A stretch of 10,261 nucleotides of DNA from an uncultured Eubacteriales bacterium (GCA_900321525.1 ONWL01000035.1:1-10261); one strand, 5' to 3'; shown: positions 1-6,657, counted from the stretch's first letter. Numbers and translations are program-made. Notes: generated from the sequence alone by a model not told the origin.

Positions 1-1
1 C

Positions 2-520
2 TTTCAGTTTTTCAAAATCCCGATTACTTTACCAGGCGGTTCCAGTACATATTTCCACCTGGGAAATACGTTTGCAGCACTGGGGGCCATGCTGATTGGC
101 GGTATTTATGGTGGATTGGCCGGAGGAATCGGTCTGGCACTGGCAGATTTGACTTCCGGAGAACCGATTTATGCAGTGACCACATTTTTTTTAAAACTGA
201 TCATTGGACTGGTAACCGGATTGGTAGCACACAAGATTGGTCATATCAATGAGAAAAACAGAAAGGAATACTTCCCGTGGAGTATCATTGCACCGGCCAT
301 TGGTTTGGGTGTGAATATCATTACCGACCCTGTAGTTGGTTTTCTGCGGAATAAGTTTTTATTTGGATTGGACACAGACCTGTCTTACATTGCTGGAAAG
401 CTGACGGCAGGCGTGACATTTGTCAATGCGATCTTATCCTGCATCTGTGTTGTGATTTTGTATAATATTTTAAGACCGGCACTTGGAAAAGCAGGGCTGC
501 TGCCAGGGGTGAAAAAGTAA
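2..520 (+). CDS. ECF transporter S component (substrate-binding membrane subunit), 5'-truncated by window start
   Basis: The frame is open from position 2, so the gene starts before the window; 172 residues and a TAA stop are visible. The Met at 89 is internal, because conserved sequence (FFKIPITLPGG, then FHLGNTFAALGA) precedes it in frame. The protein is very hydrophobic, with Gly-rich membrane helices (a GGIYGGLAGGIGLALAD stretch around residues 33-50, then about 57-75, 95-113 and 135-155) and a short basic C-terminus. This pattern fits S components of energy-coupling factor transporters, which bind a vitamin or precursor and dock onto a shared EcfT/EcfA module. The substrate cannot be named from sequence. 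No ATPase or EcfT gene is visible nearby, consistent with a group II system that shares its module. The family call is firm at superfamily level; the subfamily is not resolved. Confidence 0.8.
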   Translation, partial: FQFFKIPITLPGGSSTYFHLGNTFAALGAMLIGGIYGGLAGGIGLALADLTSGEPIYAVTTFFLKLIIGLVTGLVAHKIGHINEKNRKEYFPWSIIAPAIGLGVNIITDPVVGFLRNKFLFGLDTDLSYIAGKLTAGVTFVNAILSCICVVILYNILRPALGKAGLLPGVKK

Positions 521-580
521 TCTGGAAAGCAGGAGAACAAAAACAAAATGTGTGGGCATAGATGATAGAACCATAAAAGA

Positions 581-646
581 AAAACACTGAATCTATTGCA
601 ATGAGGCAGTTGATTGCCTGTGCAGAGAAGCAGTGTTTTTTATTTG
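581..646 (+). terminator. Rho-independent terminator, probably bidirectional, between the ECF gene and rho
   Basis: AAAACACTG (581-589) pairs with CAGTGTTTT (631-639), and the 3' arm runs into a T tract. An inner hairpin, AGGCA (604-608) and TGCCT (615-619), has the loop GTTGAT. Read from the minus strand the outer stem is followed by a T-rich tail, so the same structure could also end rho transcripts, whose stop codon is about 90 nt away. The two genes converge here. Confidence 0.75.
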
Positions 647-692
647 GAATACGATACGGAGCCAGATAGAATGTGAATAAAAAGTTGGCTCG

Positions 693-725
693 TTGCTTGT
701 AACTGTGAGGATACTGAACAGTTAC
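693..725. repeat. Short palindromic intergenic repeat, copy 1 (GTAACTG...CAGTTAC)
   Basis: GTAACTG (699-705) and CAGTTAC (719-725) form a 7-bp stem around a 13-nt loop, ending 2 bp before the rho stop codon. A related copy with the same geometry lies at 2493-2525, on the other side of rho; 24 of 33 positions match by eye. The motif ACTGAACARTTAC also ends the MITE-like element at 2390-2563. This is probably one member of a dispersed family; its function is not known. Confidence 0.5.
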
Positions 726-727
726 GA

Positions 728-2284
728 TTAAATGTATTTTGCTTTTAATACGAAATCAATTAAGTCCCCATTGTTTTTGGTATGCTGGAATTTCTCTATG
801 ATTCGTTCTACGGATTCTTCCGGTTTTTGTGTCTGGATCGCTTTATGAATATAGTTGGATACGGTCTGTTCCTGTTCCGATAACAGTAAATCATCCCGTC
901 TGGTGCCAGATTTTAAAATATCCAGTGCAGGGAAGACTCGTTTTTCAGATAGCTTCCGGTCCAATACCAGTTCCATATTACCGGTTCCCTTGAATTCTTC
1001 GAATACCACGTCGTCCATGCGGCTGCCGGTTTCCACCAATGCAGTGGCCAGGACGGTCAGGCTGCCCCCTTCCCGCATGTTTCTGGCGGCACCGAAGAAT
1101 TTCTTTGGCATATGCAGTGCCGCAGGGTCTAAACCACCGGACAAGGTACGTCCGGAAGAAACACAGGTCAGGTTATAGGCTCTGGTCAGACGGGTAATGC
1201 TGTCTAATAAAATAATCACGTCTTTTTTATGCTCCACAAGCCGCTTTGCCCGTTCTAAGACCATTTCGGAAACCCGCCTATGATTGTCCGGCAATTCGTC
1301 AAAAGTAGAATAGATGACTTCTGCGTTTGGTCCTTCGATGGATTCCTTGATGTCAGTGACTTCCTCCGGACGCTCATCAATCAACAGTACGATCACATGA
1401 ACCTCCGGATGATTTTGCAAAACAGCCGAAGCAACCTGCTTGAGTAAAGTAGTCTTACCGGCCTTTGGCGGAGATACAATCATACCACGCTGCCCCTTTC
1501 CGATGGGGCTGACCAAATCCATAATTCTTGTGGAAAGAGGACCGTTTGCCGTCTCTAAACGAAGACGTGAATCCGGAAAGATTGGGGTCAATGTTTCAAA
1601 TGGTTTGCGGACTTCTGCCTCGCTGGGTGGACAGTCGTTGATTTGATTCACATACAACAAAGCAGCAAATTTATCATTGCCAGTGCGAACCCGTTTGCTG
1701 CCAGTGATGAAATCCCCGGTTTTCATATTAAAACGGCGGATTTGGGAAGCTGCTACATAGACATCGTTTTCGCCAGGCAGATAATTATCGGAACGTATGA
1801 AACCATAGCCGTCCGGCATGATTTCTAAAATACCCCGTGCTTCTTCTCCGCTGTCAATATCGGCGTAATCTGCTTTGTTGAAAGTATCCTGTTTGGCTTC
1901 TGTCCGTTGAGGAGGTCTGAAATAATTGGTACGAAGCTGCCCTTGAGCATTTTGTAGTTCCCCGGTACGGGGATTGCTGCTGGTGCGACCGTTGATGGGA
2001 TTGCTGTTTCGGTTGATGGTACGGATGGTATTTCCAGTACGATTTGGAACGGTTCTACGTTCGGTATAACGGTTTTGGTAATGTTCTGTAACCGCTTCTG
2101 TAGAAACAGTGGGTTCTTCTTTTTTCTCAGACGGGGATACAGCAGGCGCAGAAACAGATTGATTTATCTGTTGCAATGCTGCTAGTAACTCACCTTTGCG
2201 CAAGGCTGTGATATGTTTTAAGCCTTGGGCTTTTGCGATTTCCCGCAGTTCCGCCAGAGTTTTTGTTGATAAATCCTCTTGCAT
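728..2284 (-). CDS. rho: Transcription termination factor Rho
   Basis: Hexameric RNA-dependent ATPase and translocase that ends untranslated or antisense transcripts. The 518-residue protein has a Rho N-terminal helical domain (about 5-45), a low-complexity linker rich in Asn, Arg and Thr (about 60-135), a cold-shock-like RNA-binding domain (about 147-215) and the ATPase core. Walker A is PPKAGKTTLL (272-281), the catalytic region is LLIDERPEEVTD (300-311), LLDSITRL (359-366) carries the Walker B Asp, and GRTLSGGLDP (378-387) plus FKGTGNMEL (431-439) are hallmark Rho motifs. The protein is about 100 residues longer than E. coli Rho (419), mostly from the linker. The start is set by GGAGA (2292-2296), 7 nt before the ATG. 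The gene is transcribed opposite to its neighbours; no convincing promoter could be fixed upstream. All core motifs look intact. Confidence 0.97.
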   Translation of the reverse strand: MQEDLSTKTLAELREIAKAQGLKHITALRKGELLAALQQINQSVSAPAVSPSEKKEEPTVSTEAVTEHYQNRYTERRTVPNRTGNTIRTINRNSNPINGRTSSNPRTGELQNAQGQLRTNYFRPPQRTEAKQDTFNKADYADIDSGEEARGILEIMPDGYGFIRSDNYLPGENDVYVAASQIRRFNMKTGDFITGSKRVRTGNDKFAALLYVNQINDCPPSEAEVRKPFETLTPIFPDSRLRLETANGPLSTRIMDLVSPIGKGQRGMIVSPPKAGKTTLLKQVASAVLQNHPEVHVIVLLIDERPEEVTDIKESIEGPNAEVIYSTFDELPDNHRRVSEMVLERAKRLVEHKKDVIILLDSITRLTRAYNLTCVSSGRTLSGGLDPAALHMPKKFFGAARNMREGGSLTVLATALVETGSRMDDVVFEEFKGTGNMELVLDRKLSEKRVFPALDILKSGTRRDDLLLSEQEQTVSNYIHKAIQTQKPEESVERIIEKFQHTKNNGDLIDFVLKAKYI

Positions 2285-2389
2285 GATGCATTCTCCATTT
2301 CTTTGTTTAATAGAAGGGGATCCATGTTCTATAGAGTCTGTTGTTGTGTATCGAAAACATGGAAATAGACCAGAAATTAATAGATAAAA

Positions 2390-2563
2390 GGCAATTGTTC
2401 AGAAACCACTATTCCAAGAGAGTATTGCATCGCAAAATGCTGAGTTGTGCAAGCAAAAAATTCCATCTACGAAGGTGATTTGGACTGGATCTTTGCTGGT
2501 AGCTGTGAAAGAATCAAACAGTTACCAGTAAAGCGAGTATTCAGAAGACACTGAACAATTACC
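2390..2563. mobile_element. Candidate MITE-like non-coding element with terminal inverted repeats
   Basis: The left end GGCAATTGTTCAG (2390-2402) is the inverted complement of the right end CTGAACAATTACC (2551-2563), matching at 12 of 13 positions. The element is 174 bp. The 6 bp just outside each end are identical (ATAAAA at 2384-2389 and 2564-2569), as expected for a target-site duplication, although the sequence is AT-rich and chance is possible. It carries no ORF. Inside, 2493-2525 holds a second copy of the palindrome found beside the rho stop codon. No transposase is visible, so any mobility would be in trans. Confidence 0.45.
2493..2525. repeat. Short palindromic intergenic repeat, copy 2 (GTAGCTG...CAGTTAC)
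   Basis: GTAGCTG (2499-2505) pairs with CAGTTAC (2519-2525) through six Watson-Crick pairs and one G-U pair across a 13-nt loop. The geometry matches copy 1 at 693-725, and the single arm difference (A to G) still allows pairing. It lies inside the MITE-like element. Confidence 0.45.
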
Positions 2564-2688
2564 ATAAAAATCTGAAATACGGTCATACAATTAAAACACG
2601 TATTTCATTATACACCCTTTACTGAAAAATGGAAGTAGTTTTTCTTAAAAACAAAAGAGTTTTTTGCACTGGAAATCAAAATCCTTGC

Positions 2689-2717
2689 TTGACGGAACAT
2701 CATAAAATTGTTATAGT
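2689..2717 (+). promoter_or_regulatory. Near-consensus sigma-A promoter of the radical SAM gene
   Basis: TTGACG (2689-2694), a 17-nt spacer and TATAGT (2712-2717) give five of six consensus bases in each hexamer at optimal spacing. Transcription would start around 2724-2725, that is, at the ATG itself, which suggests a leaderless mRNA. Confidence 0.75.
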
Positions 2718-2724
2718 GTTATCT

Positions 2725-3696
2725 ATGAAAGAATCAGAAAAAAGAGAAAAACCTTACTATGCATTGGATTATTATCTGCGGGAGCAGTTTGGCGGAAAAG
2801 TATATAAGGTTGCTTTAAATGCAGGAATGTCCTGCCCAAACAGAGATGGAACCATTGGGTATGGAGGCTGCATTTTTTGTAGTGCAGGCGGTTCCGGAGA
2901 TTTTGCGGGTGATGTGCATCGTACCATAACAGACCAGATTGCACAGGGAATAGAAGGTACGAAGAAGTTTAAGGCGGAACGGTATATTGCTTATTTTCAG
3001 GCTTTTACCAATACATATGCACCGATAGAACGGTTAGAGGCAGTTTACAAAGAAGCCATTGTCCATGAACAGATAGCAGCACTGTCCATTGCCACCAGAC
3101 CGGATTGTATTTCTGAGGAAGTCATTGCTTTGCTGACAGAATTGAATACACAAAAGCCTGTGTGGGTGGAACTGGGATTGCAGACCATTCATGAACAAAC
3201 CGCACAGTATATCCGTCGTGGATATGGACTGGATTGTTTTGCACAAACAGTACAACGTTTGTCAAGAGCAGGCCTGACTGTGATTGTACATGTAATATTA
3301 GGACTGCCTGGAGAGAGCAGAGAGGATATGTTAGAGACCATTTCCTATCTGAATCACTGCCCCATACAGGGAATCAAGCTGCAGTTGCTGCATGTGTTAC
3401 AGGGGACAGATCTGGCGGCAGAGTATGAGGCACATGCATTTGAAGTGTTGGAATTTGAGGAATATATCCAGCTTGTGTGTGATTGTATCGGATATTTGAG
3501 ATCAGACATTGTGGTACACAGAATTACTGGGGACGGACCGAAGGATCTGTTGATTGCGCCTTTGTGGAGTACGGCCAAGAGAAAGGTGATGAATGCCATT
3601 CATCACCAGTTGAGAGTAAGAAGTATCACCCAAGGGTGTTTTTTGACGGAAGCAGAAGGAGGAATGAAGAATGTCGGAGCAGATGGCTTTATATAA
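2725..3696 (+). CDS. ytqA: TIGR01212-type radical SAM protein (YtqA/YhcC family), probable tRNA wobble-uridine modification enzyme
   Basis: A radical S-adenosylmethionine enzyme of 323 residues from ATG 2725, matching the usual 300-325 length of the family. The [4Fe-4S] cluster cysteines are Cys37, Cys49 and Cys52, in the spacing C-x11-C-x2-C with the family signature CPNRDGTIGYGGCIFC. ATRPDCI, ELGLQT and HVILGLPGE follow, typical of the radical SAM barrel. Family members resemble Elp3; B. subtilis YtqA has been linked to 5-substituted wobble uridine synthesis in tRNA, from memory of the literature. I chose 2725 over the in-frame ATG at 2629 because a promoter ends at 2717 and homologues start near here. 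No SD precedes either ATG. The 3' end overlaps the next gene by 26 nt. Confidence 0.88.
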   Translation: MKESEKREKPYYALDYYLREQFGGKVYKVALNAGMSCPNRDGTIGYGGCIFCSAGGSGDFAGDVHRTITDQIAQGIEGTKKFKAERYIAYFQAFTNTYAPIERLEAVYKEAIVHEQIAALSIATRPDCISEEVIALLTELNTQKPVWVELGLQTIHEQTAQYIRRGYGLDCFAQTVQRLSRAGLTVIVHVILGLPGESREDMLETISYLNHCPIQGIKLQLLHVLQGTDLAAEYEAHAFEVLEFEEYIQLVCDCIGYLRSDIVVHRITGDGPKDLLIAPLWSTAKRKVMNAIHHQLRVRSITQGCFLTEAEGGMKNVGADGFI

Positions 3697-4198
3697 ACTG
3701 ATGGTTTTATATATGCTGAAGCGTGTCAATTTTCCATTGACCTATAAGCAGATTACGGAGTTCTTTTTTGGAAAGGACTATACCAATTATTTTACCTTTC
3801 AGCAGGTAATGGGAGAATTGACAGATGCCAATCTGATTCACATTGAAACCGCACGGCATACTTCCTACTATGAGATTACAAAGGAAGGGGATGAGGTGCT
3901 GTATTATTACTCCAAGAATATTCCCACTGCCATTGTTGAGGATATCAACCAGTATCTCAATGATAATAAATTCAAGATGCGCAATGAAACCGGTATTGTA
4001 GCAGACTATTTCCAGACAGAGACCAGAGATTATATGGTGCGTTGTCAGGTGAAAGAAGGACGCAGTACTTTATTTACCGTGGAGTTATCTGTGCCCACAG
4101 AGGATCAGGCCATTACCGTTTGTGATCATTGGGAAAGTAATTGTCAGGAACTGTATGCTTATGTGATGCGGAAGTTGATTCAAACGGCAGATCAGTAG
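3671..4198 (+). CDS. DUF4364 family protein (winged-helix-like, function unknown)
   Basis: A 175-residue soluble protein beginning MSEQMALYKLMVLYML. Residues about 5-85 look like a winged-helix fold of the PadR/MarR kind (LTYKQITEFFF as a helix-turn-helix candidate, then a hydrophobic wing region), followed by a mixed alpha/beta C-terminal half. The pattern matches the clostridial DUF4364 family, for which I know no experimental role; a DNA-binding function is inference. The start is firm: AAGGAGG (3656-3662) lies 8 nt before the ATG, inside the end of the radical SAM gene. The 26-nt overlap implies co-transcription and possibly translational coupling. The stop codon is TAG, relevant to the prfA anomaly in this window. 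Confidence 0.85.
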   Translation: MSEQMALYKLMVLYMLKRVNFPLTYKQITEFFFGKDYTNYFTFQQVMGELTDANLIHIETARHTSYYEITKEGDEVLYYYSKNIPTAIVEDINQYLNDNKFKMRNETGIVADYFQTETRDYMVRCQVKEGRSTLFTVELSVPTEDQAITVCDHWESNCQELYAYVMRKLIQTADQ

Positions 4199-4233
4199 CG
4201 GAAGAACAGTTTGTGTGTTTTTCAAGAAAATGC

Positions 4234-4262
4234 TTGCATTTTTGGTCAAAACATGATAGGAT
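4234..4262 (+). promoter_or_regulatory. Promoter of rpmE (bL31)
   Basis: TTGCAT (4234-4239), a 17-nt spacer and TAGGAT (4257-4262), with a TG at 4254-4255 forming an extended -10. Expected start of transcription is near 4269, giving a leader of about 68 nt. Confidence 0.6.
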
Positions 4263-4268
4263 AAATTC

Positions 4269-4336
4269 GTTACGCAATGCGTATGAATCTGGCTGCTGTT
4301 CGGAAATCAGCAGTACAATGTAAAGAGGTGAATACA
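4269..4336 (+). promoter_or_regulatory. Structured 5' leader of rpmE, candidate bL31 autoregulatory element
   Basis: Two hairpins lie between the predicted transcription start and the SD: TACGC (4271-4275) with GCGTA (4279-4283) over a 3-nt loop, and CTGCTG (4293-4298) with CAGCAG (4308-4313) over a 9-nt loop. The SD AAAGAGGTG (4322-4330) follows. Ribosomal protein leaders that bind their own product are known for bL31 in several phyla; that this one does so is inference. Confidence 0.4.
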
Positions 4337-4543
4337 ATGAAAGAAGGAATCCATCCAAATTATTATCAGGCAAAGGTTGTATGTAACTGTGGCAATGAGT
4401 TCGTAACTGGTTCTACTAAGCCGGAGATCCACGTGGAAATTTGTTCTAAGTGCCATTCTTTTTATACCGGTCAGCAGAAGGCAGCTTCCGCTCGTGGTCG
4501 TATTGAGAAGTTCAACCGTAAGTATGGCGTAAACAATAACTAG
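4337..4543 (+). CDS. rpmE: Large ribosomal subunit protein bL31, zinc-binding type
   Basis: Bridge protein of the 50S subunit that contacts 5S rRNA and the 30S head. The 68-residue product starts MKEGIHPNYYQAKVVC and has the four zinc-ligand cysteines Cys16, Cys18, Cys36 and Cys39, so it is the C+ (zinc-containing) form rather than the zinc-independent paralogue expressed under zinc limitation. ARGRIEKFNRKYG near the C-terminus is the conserved rRNA-contacting tail. The start is set by AAAGAGGTG ending 6 nt before the ATG; upstream in-frame codons fall in the structured leader. It ends in TAG (4541-4543) and is followed at once by a strong terminator, so it can be made as a single-gene transcript. 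Confidence 0.97.
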   Translation: MKEGIHPNYYQAKVVCNCGNEFVTGSTKPEIHVEICSKCHSFYTGQQKAASARGRIEKFNRKYGVNNN

Positions 4544-4554
4544 TACAGAGTAGG

Positions 4555-4638
4555 GCTGTTGTTAACCGAAAGGATAACGCAGTCCTGTTTGCATTGGAGC
4601 AGACAGGCTGTGTTATTTGGTTAAGGACAGCTTTTTTT
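4555..4638 (+). terminator. Long multi-stem Rho-independent terminator after rpmE
   Basis: The outer stem pairs GCTGT (4555-4559) and TTAACC (4562-4567) with GGTTAA (4619-4624) and ACAGC (4627-4631), followed by seven T (4632-4638). Nested inside is a second long stem: 4574-4592 (ATAACGCAG, then CCTGT and TGC) pairs with 4599-4616, broken only by one bulged T and two G-U pairs. The structure is far larger than needed for simple termination and could also protect the short rpmE mRNA. Confidence 0.85.
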
Positions 4639-4686
4639 AGTAATAGAAATTTCTATCACAAAAAACGCTGCATACAGGATGCGATT

Positions 4687-4696
4687 AGGGGGGGGA
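4687..4696 (+). promoter_or_regulatory. Ribosome-binding site of the DUF1385 gene with an eight-G run
   Basis: Eight consecutive G (4688-4695) between two A form the SD, with its 3' end about 5-6 nt before ATG 4702. It supports this start over the in-frame upstream codon near 4594, which lies inside the rpmE terminator. A 14-bp perfect palindrome, ATAGAAATTTCTAT (4643-4656), sits upstream; no good promoter was found between terminator and gene. Confidence 0.6.
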
Positions 4697-4701
4697 TAAA
4701 T

Positions 4702-5700
4702 ATGAAATCATCCGGAATTGGCGGTCAGGCGGTCATGGAAGGGATTATGATGAAAAATCAGAAAGCTTATGCAGTGGCTGTGCGCAAACCAAATCAGGAA
4801 ATAGAAGTGAAAAAGGAAACTTATCATAGCTTTTCGGAACGGCATCCGATTTGTAAGAAGCCTTTCATCAGGGGGATATTCAACTTTGTGGATTCTCTGA
4901 TTCTGGGCATGTCCACTTTGATGTATTCATCGTCTTTCTTTGAAGAAGACGAAAAGGAAACAAAAGAACCTTCTGCATGGATGAAAAAACTGGCATCTGT
5001 GTTTGGGATGGAAGGAGAGGCAGCGGAGTTTGCAGAGAAAGTTATCATGACAGTTACCGTGTGTATTTCTGTCATACTTGCGGTGGGGATTTTTATGCTG
5101 TTGCCAGTGATACTGGTTAACTGGCTGGGCAGGTTGATTTCTTCTGGAACTGTGCTTGCAGTCATAGAAGGTTTGATTCGAATTGGCATTTTTATTGCGT
5201 ATGTATCGTTGATTTCTCTTATGCCGGAGATCAACAGGACTTATATGTATCATGGTGCTGAGCATAAGTGTATCAATTGTATTGAGCATGGGTTGGAATT
5301 GACAGTGGAGAATGTGGCTGCCAGTTCTAAGGAACATAAACGGTGTGGTACCAGTTTTATGCTATTAGTTATGATCATTAGTATGTTCTGCTTTATGATT
5401 GTGCGGGTGGATACGTTTTGGTTGAAATTGGTGTCCAGGGTATTATTGATTCCGGTAATTGCCGGACTCTCTTATGAATTTTTGCGTCTGGCAGGTAATA
5501 GTGACCATCCTCTTGTAAATTTGCTCAGCAAACCAGGGTTGTGGTTACAGGGACTGACCACAAAGGAACCGGATCGGAGTATGATTGAGGTGGCAATTTG
5601 TGCAATAGAGGCAGTGTTTGACTGGAAAACCTATTTGCAGGAGAATTTTTCCGACCCCACACAGCGGGAAAGTGGTATAGAGAAGCAAGAACGTGAATAA
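4702..5700 (+). CDS. DUF1385 family membrane protein (YqhQ-like, function unknown)
   Basis: A 332-residue polytopic membrane protein. It opens with the family signature GGQAVMEGIMM (7-17) and has an acidic cytoplasmic-looking loop (about 80-100), membrane segments at about 114-139 and 150-174, the conserved YHGAEHKC (183-190) and HKRCGTSF (212-219) motifs, then two more hydrophobic segments (about 218-236 and 245-258). The clustered His, Cys and Glu suggest a metal or catalytic site; that is inference. Family members are widespread in Firmicutes and usually sit beside bL31, PrmC and RF1 genes, as here, but no biochemical role is established to my knowledge. The C-terminal 20 residues are charged. 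prmC begins 54 nt downstream without an obvious terminator, so the genes are probably one operon. Confidence 0.92.
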   Translation: MKSSGIGGQAVMEGIMMKNQKAYAVAVRKPNQEIEVKKETYHSFSERHPICKKPFIRGIFNFVDSLILGMSTLMYSSSFFEEDEKETKEPSAWMKKLASVFGMEGEAAEFAEKVIMTVTVCISVILAVGIFMLLPVILVNWLGRLISSGTVLAVIEGLIRIGIFIAYVSLISLMPEINRTYMYHGAEHKCINCIEHGLELTVENVAASSKEHKRCGTSFMLLVMIISMFCFMIVRVDTFWLKLVSRVLLIPVIAGLSYEFLRLAGNSDHPLVNLLSKPGLWLQGLTTKEPDRSMIEVAICAIEAVFDWKTYLQENFSDPTQRESGIEKQERE

Positions 5701-5754
5701 ATAAAGAGTTATGTCATAGAATTGTCCAAAAGAAAAGGACGGAAGGAACAGACC

Positions 5755-6612
5755 ATGAAAGGAACCTATCAGGAACTGTTGACAGAGGGAATTATGCAGT
5801 TAGAAGCTGTGGGAATTGCAGATGCATCTCTGGATGCATGGTACTTGCTTTCTCTCTGTTTTCACATAGACCGCATGCATTTTCTTATGGAACGAAGTAG
5901 GGAGCAGGAGTGGCAGGAAGATACAGTTGCACAGTATCAACATTTGATTGAGAAGCGGGCAGCACATATACCCCTGCAACAGCTGACCGGAGAACAGGAG
6001 TTTATGGGACTGCCCTTTTTGGTGAATGAGCATGTGCTGATTCCCAGACAGGATACGGAGATACTGGTGGAACATGTGTTAGAATGGACGGCGGAGCAGA
6101 AGAATTTGACTCTTTTAGATATGTGCACCGGTTCCGGCTGCATTGCCCTCAGTCTGGCAGTGCTGGGAAAGGAACAGTTTTCCAGAGTGCTGGCAGTGGA
6201 TGTGTCTTCACAGGCACTGGAAGTGGCACGGGAAAATGGAAGAAGATTACAGGCAGAGGTGGAATGGCTGAAAAGTGATATGTTTCAGAATGTTCCAGTC
6301 CTTCAGGTAGATGTAATCGTGTCCAATCCCCCTTATATCAGACCAGATGTGATCGAGACACTGATGCCGGAGGTGCGGGATCATGAGCCACGTATGGCAT
6401 TGGATGGTGGCAGGGATGGATTGGATTTTTATAGAGTATTGACAAAACAGGCTGCTTCTTTTTTGAAAGATCAAGGCGTTCTGGCCGTGGAGATTGGATA
6501 TGACCAGGGAGAAGCAGTGTCAGAACTGTTTGTCCAGTACGGGTTTGAATCGGTGCAAGTCATACAGGATCTGGCAGGTTTAGATCGTGTGGTAATGGGA
6601 CGAAAGCGGTGA
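5755..6612 (+). CDS. prmC: Peptide chain release factor N5-glutamine methyltransferase PrmC
   Basis: SAM-dependent enzyme that methylates the Gln of the GGQ motif in RF1 and RF2, increasing their peptide-release activity. The 285-residue protein matches the usual length (277 in E. coli). It has a helical N-terminal substrate-binding domain (about 1-85), the linker motif IPRQDTE (96-102), a SAM-binding motif DMCTGSGCIALSLA starting at Asp122, and the catalytic NPPY at 191-194. ATG 5755 was chosen because GGAAGGA (5741-5747) lies 7 nt upstream; the in-frame TTG at 5722 has no SD. It directly precedes prfA, its substrate gene, by 45 nt with no terminator between them. Confidence 0.95.
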   Translation: MKGTYQELLTEGIMQLEAVGIADASLDAWYLLSLCFHIDRMHFLMERSREQEWQEDTVAQYQHLIEKRAAHIPLQQLTGEQEFMGLPFLVNEHVLIPRQDTEILVEHVLEWTAEQKNLTLLDMCTGSGCIALSLAVLGKEQFSRVLAVDVSSQALEVARENGRRLQAEVEWLKSDMFQNVPVLQVDVIVSNPPYIRPDVIETLMPEVRDHEPRMALDGGRDGLDFYRVLTKQAASFLKDQGVLAVEIGYDQGEAVSELFVQYGFESVQVIQDLAGLDRVVMGRKR

Positions 6613-6657
6613 TGGAGATAGAAACATCCCGGAAATCATAATAGGAGTTTGAAAAAA

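Larger units (their letters stand above)
2285..2724. other. Gene-free divergent intergenic region between rho and the radical SAM gene
   Basis: About 440 bp without a credible gene. It contains the rho ribosome-binding site, a MITE-like element (2390-2563) and the radical SAM promoter (2689-2717). The open frame starting at ATG 2629 lacks an SD site, and its extra N-terminal residues do not resemble the family. For rho, CTATAG near 2326-2331 on the minus strand could be a weak -10, but no good -35 accompanies it, so it is not called. Confidence 0.7.

Noticed and set aside
89..520. ECF gene starting at Met 89
   Set aside because: The frame is open to position 2 and conserved S-component residues lie upstream of this Met.
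855..1828. Plus-strand ORFs inside rho
   Set aside because: Shadows of the rho coding frame; no SD or domain.
2629..2724. N-terminal extension of the radical SAM protein from ATG 2629
   Set aside because: No SD, no resemblance to the family's N-terminus, and a near-consensus promoter lies inside it.
4594..4701. Extended start of the DUF1385 protein near 4594
   Set aside because: It would begin within the rpmE terminator; ATG 4702 has an SD and starts the conserved GGQAVMEG region.
4824..5337. Long antisense ORFs opposite DUF1385
   Set aside because: They mirror codon bias of the real gene, lack SD sites and show no recognisable domain.
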